Shown piece by piece: positions 4,755 to 5,639 of a stretch of 5,639 bases of DNA (its first letter is position 1; the number at the start of each line of letters is the position of its first letter). Both the position numbers and the translations under genes were made by a program. Below the pieces are notes generated by a model, which was given only the letters and a program-made list of their open reading frames with translations, had not been told where the DNA came from and did no database searches. Origin of the DNA: Pseudomonadota bacterium (GTDB lineage: Bacteria > Pseudomonadota > Alphaproteobacteria > Thalassobaculales > Thalassobaculaceae); NCBI GenBank assembly GCA_027623845.1, contig JAQBUJ010000245.1, forward strand, positions 1 through 5,639, given 5' to 3'.

Positions 4755-5639
4755 ATGATGCGTGATTTGATAACCAAAGCATCGGTCGTCGGCGGCGTTC
4801 TTTGCGCGGCGGCGCTGTATTCTACCCTGCATTCAACCCTGTCGATGGCGGCTACCGATCGCGAGGTCGGGGTTACCGCGGGGGTTAATACCACGGCCCA
4901 GGGCACGCCGCCGTCGGGCGAGAAACGCACGCTCTTGACCGGCACCAAAATGCATTTCGAGGAGAAAGTCGTAACCAATGCCACCGGGCGGGCTCAGCTG
5001 CTCTTCGCGGACGGTTCATCGATGACCGTGGGGCCGAATTCCGACTTGGTGATCGACACGTTTATCTACAACCCGGACACCAAGACCGGGGAAATGGCCG
5101 TCAACCTGACCAAGGGGTTTATCCGGTTCGTCGGCGGGCGGATCAGTAAGAAAAACGCCGTCCGCATTAAAACGCCGATTGGTAGCATTGGCATCCGAGG
5201 CGGCATCGCGCTGGTCGAGATGCAACCCACTGGCGCCCTAGAGGTGGATTTCCTGTTCGGCGAGGAACTTGTTCTAGAGGTCGATGGCAATGTCCAGACC
5301 ACGACCACGCCAGGAACCTTCATGTCTGTCGCCGGGGCTGGCCAGGCCCCCTCCGCCCCAGTGCGCCGGGCGTCGTCGGCACTCAATCAGCGCTTGCGCA
5401 GTTTCGAGAGCCAGGCGGACAATGACTCAGAGACTGCCGATGCTGATGGGCAGCAGTCGAACAACAATCAAAGCGGCGGCCAAAGCGGAGGCCAGAGCAA
5501 CGGCCAGGCGGGCGGCCAACAAGCCGGGAGCAATAACGCCGGCGGATCCGCCGGTGGCGGCCAGAATGCAGACTCAGAGACTGCCGATGCTGATGGGCAG
5601 CAGTCGAACAACAATCAAAGCGGCGGCCAAAGCGGAGGC
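4755..5639 (+). CDS. Exported FecR-domain protein with disordered repeat tail (partial, 3' end outside window)
   Basis: The frame is open for 295 codons to the window edge. Residues 1-33 form a Sec signal peptide (MMRDLITK, hydrophobic core at 10-22, likely cut after S-M-A-A). Residues about 55-157 are a FecR domain: 'GEKRTLLTGTKMHFEEKVV', 'GRAQLLFADGSSMTVGPNS', 'GFIRFVGGR' and the closing 'TPIGSIGIRGG' motif. FecR itself relays a siderophore signal from an outer-membrane receptor to a sigma factor, but it has an N-terminal cytoplasmic part and one membrane helix. This protein is instead secreted by a signal peptide, so it is a FecR-like exported protein, possibly a cell-surface or scaffold protein, and not a sigma regulator. 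Residues about 158-218 look like a linker. From residue 222 the tail is rich in Gln, Gly, Asn and Ser ('GGQSGGQSNGQAGGQQ') and begins to repeat after 49 codons. No sigma-factor or receptor gene lies in the window. The IS relic ends at its ribosome site. Confidence 0.9.
   Translation, partial: MMRDLITKASVVGGVLCAAALYSTLHSTLSMAATDREVGVTAGVNTTAQGTPPSGEKRTLLTGTKMHFEEKVVTNATGRAQLLFADGSSMTVGPNSDLVIDTFIYNPDTKTGEMAVNLTKGFIRFVGGRISKKNAVRIKTPIGSIGIRGGIALVEMQPTGALEVDFLFGEELVLEVDGNVQTTTTPGTFMSVAGAGQAPSAPVRRASSALNQRLRSFESQADNDSETADADGQQSNNNQSGGQSGGQSNGQAGGQQAGSNNAGGSAGGGQNADSETADADGQQSNNNQSGGQSGG
5424..5639 (+). repeat. In-frame direct repeat with 147-bp period in the tail of the FecR-domain gene
   Basis: Positions 5424-5492 and 5571-5639 are identical over 69 nt (ending only because the window ends), an offset of 147 nt or 49 codons. 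Each copy encodes DSETADADGQQSNNNQSGG plus QSGG. The spacer 5493-5570 encodes Gln/Gly/Asn/Ala-rich sequence, so one unit is an acidic patch followed by a Q/G/N/S-rich stretch. Full nucleotide identity, including silent sites, indicates recent duplication or gene conversion. The total number of units cannot be seen. Confidence 0.9.

Noticed and set aside
5016..5386. Minus-strand frames opposite the FecR domain
   Set aside because: The plus strand encodes a clear FecR domain with signal peptide and a strong ribosome site; the minus frames have no support.
5424..5639. Repeat at the window end as a CRISPR array or other noncoding repeat
   Set aside because: The repeat is 69 nt or longer, in frame, with a period divisible by three and a coding spacer of the same composition. 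It is a protein tail repeat.

Overview
The window comes from a moderately GC-rich proteobacterium. I lean towards an alphaproteobacterium: a DUF6524-type membrane protein, a FecR-domain exported protein with a long disordered tail and a PstS-like binding protein occur together there often. This placement is inference from protein families, not proof.

Layout, left to right. Positions 1-910 (+) hold the remains of a PstS-type phosphate-binding protein gene. It is cut at its 5' side by the window edge and broken by at least two frame changes and an internal deletion. Positions 967-1830 (+) encode an exported protein of unknown function with a clear signal peptide. Positions 1960-2529 (+) encode a four-helix inner-membrane protein of the PqiA (paraquat-inducible protein A) family. 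Facing it on the minus strand is a compact gene string, read from right to left: the 3' remainder of an unknown gene (3354-3102), a 33-codon small ORF (3099-2998) and a DUF6524-type membrane protein (2995-2585). Each of these genes starts 2 nt after the stop of the one before.

Positions 3355-4678 are a complete IS3-family insertion sequence of 1324 bp transcribed on the minus strand. It has orfA, orfB with a full DD(35)E triad, a TTTTTTG slippery site for the -1 frameshift, and two-block terminal inverted repeats. It has no target-site duplication, and its left end cuts into the unknown minus-strand gene. Abutting its right end is a second, 84% identical 63-bp copy of the same IS end (4679-4741), the relic of an older related element. 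The last base of this relic touches the Shine-Dalgarno sequence of the final gene.

That gene (4755 to beyond 5639, +) encodes an exported FecR-domain protein whose Gln/Gly/Asn/Ser-rich tail begins to repeat with a 147-bp (49-codon) period at the window edge.

The main story is genome remodelling by related IS3 elements between two divergent genes: one lost its 5' part and the other lost its native upstream region. I see no defence system, CRISPR array, tRNA or rRNA, and no clear case for a wholly new system. The points most worth a second look are the nested IS ends, the small ORF in the DUF6524 gene string, the repeat tail of the FecR protein and the decayed pstS-like gene.
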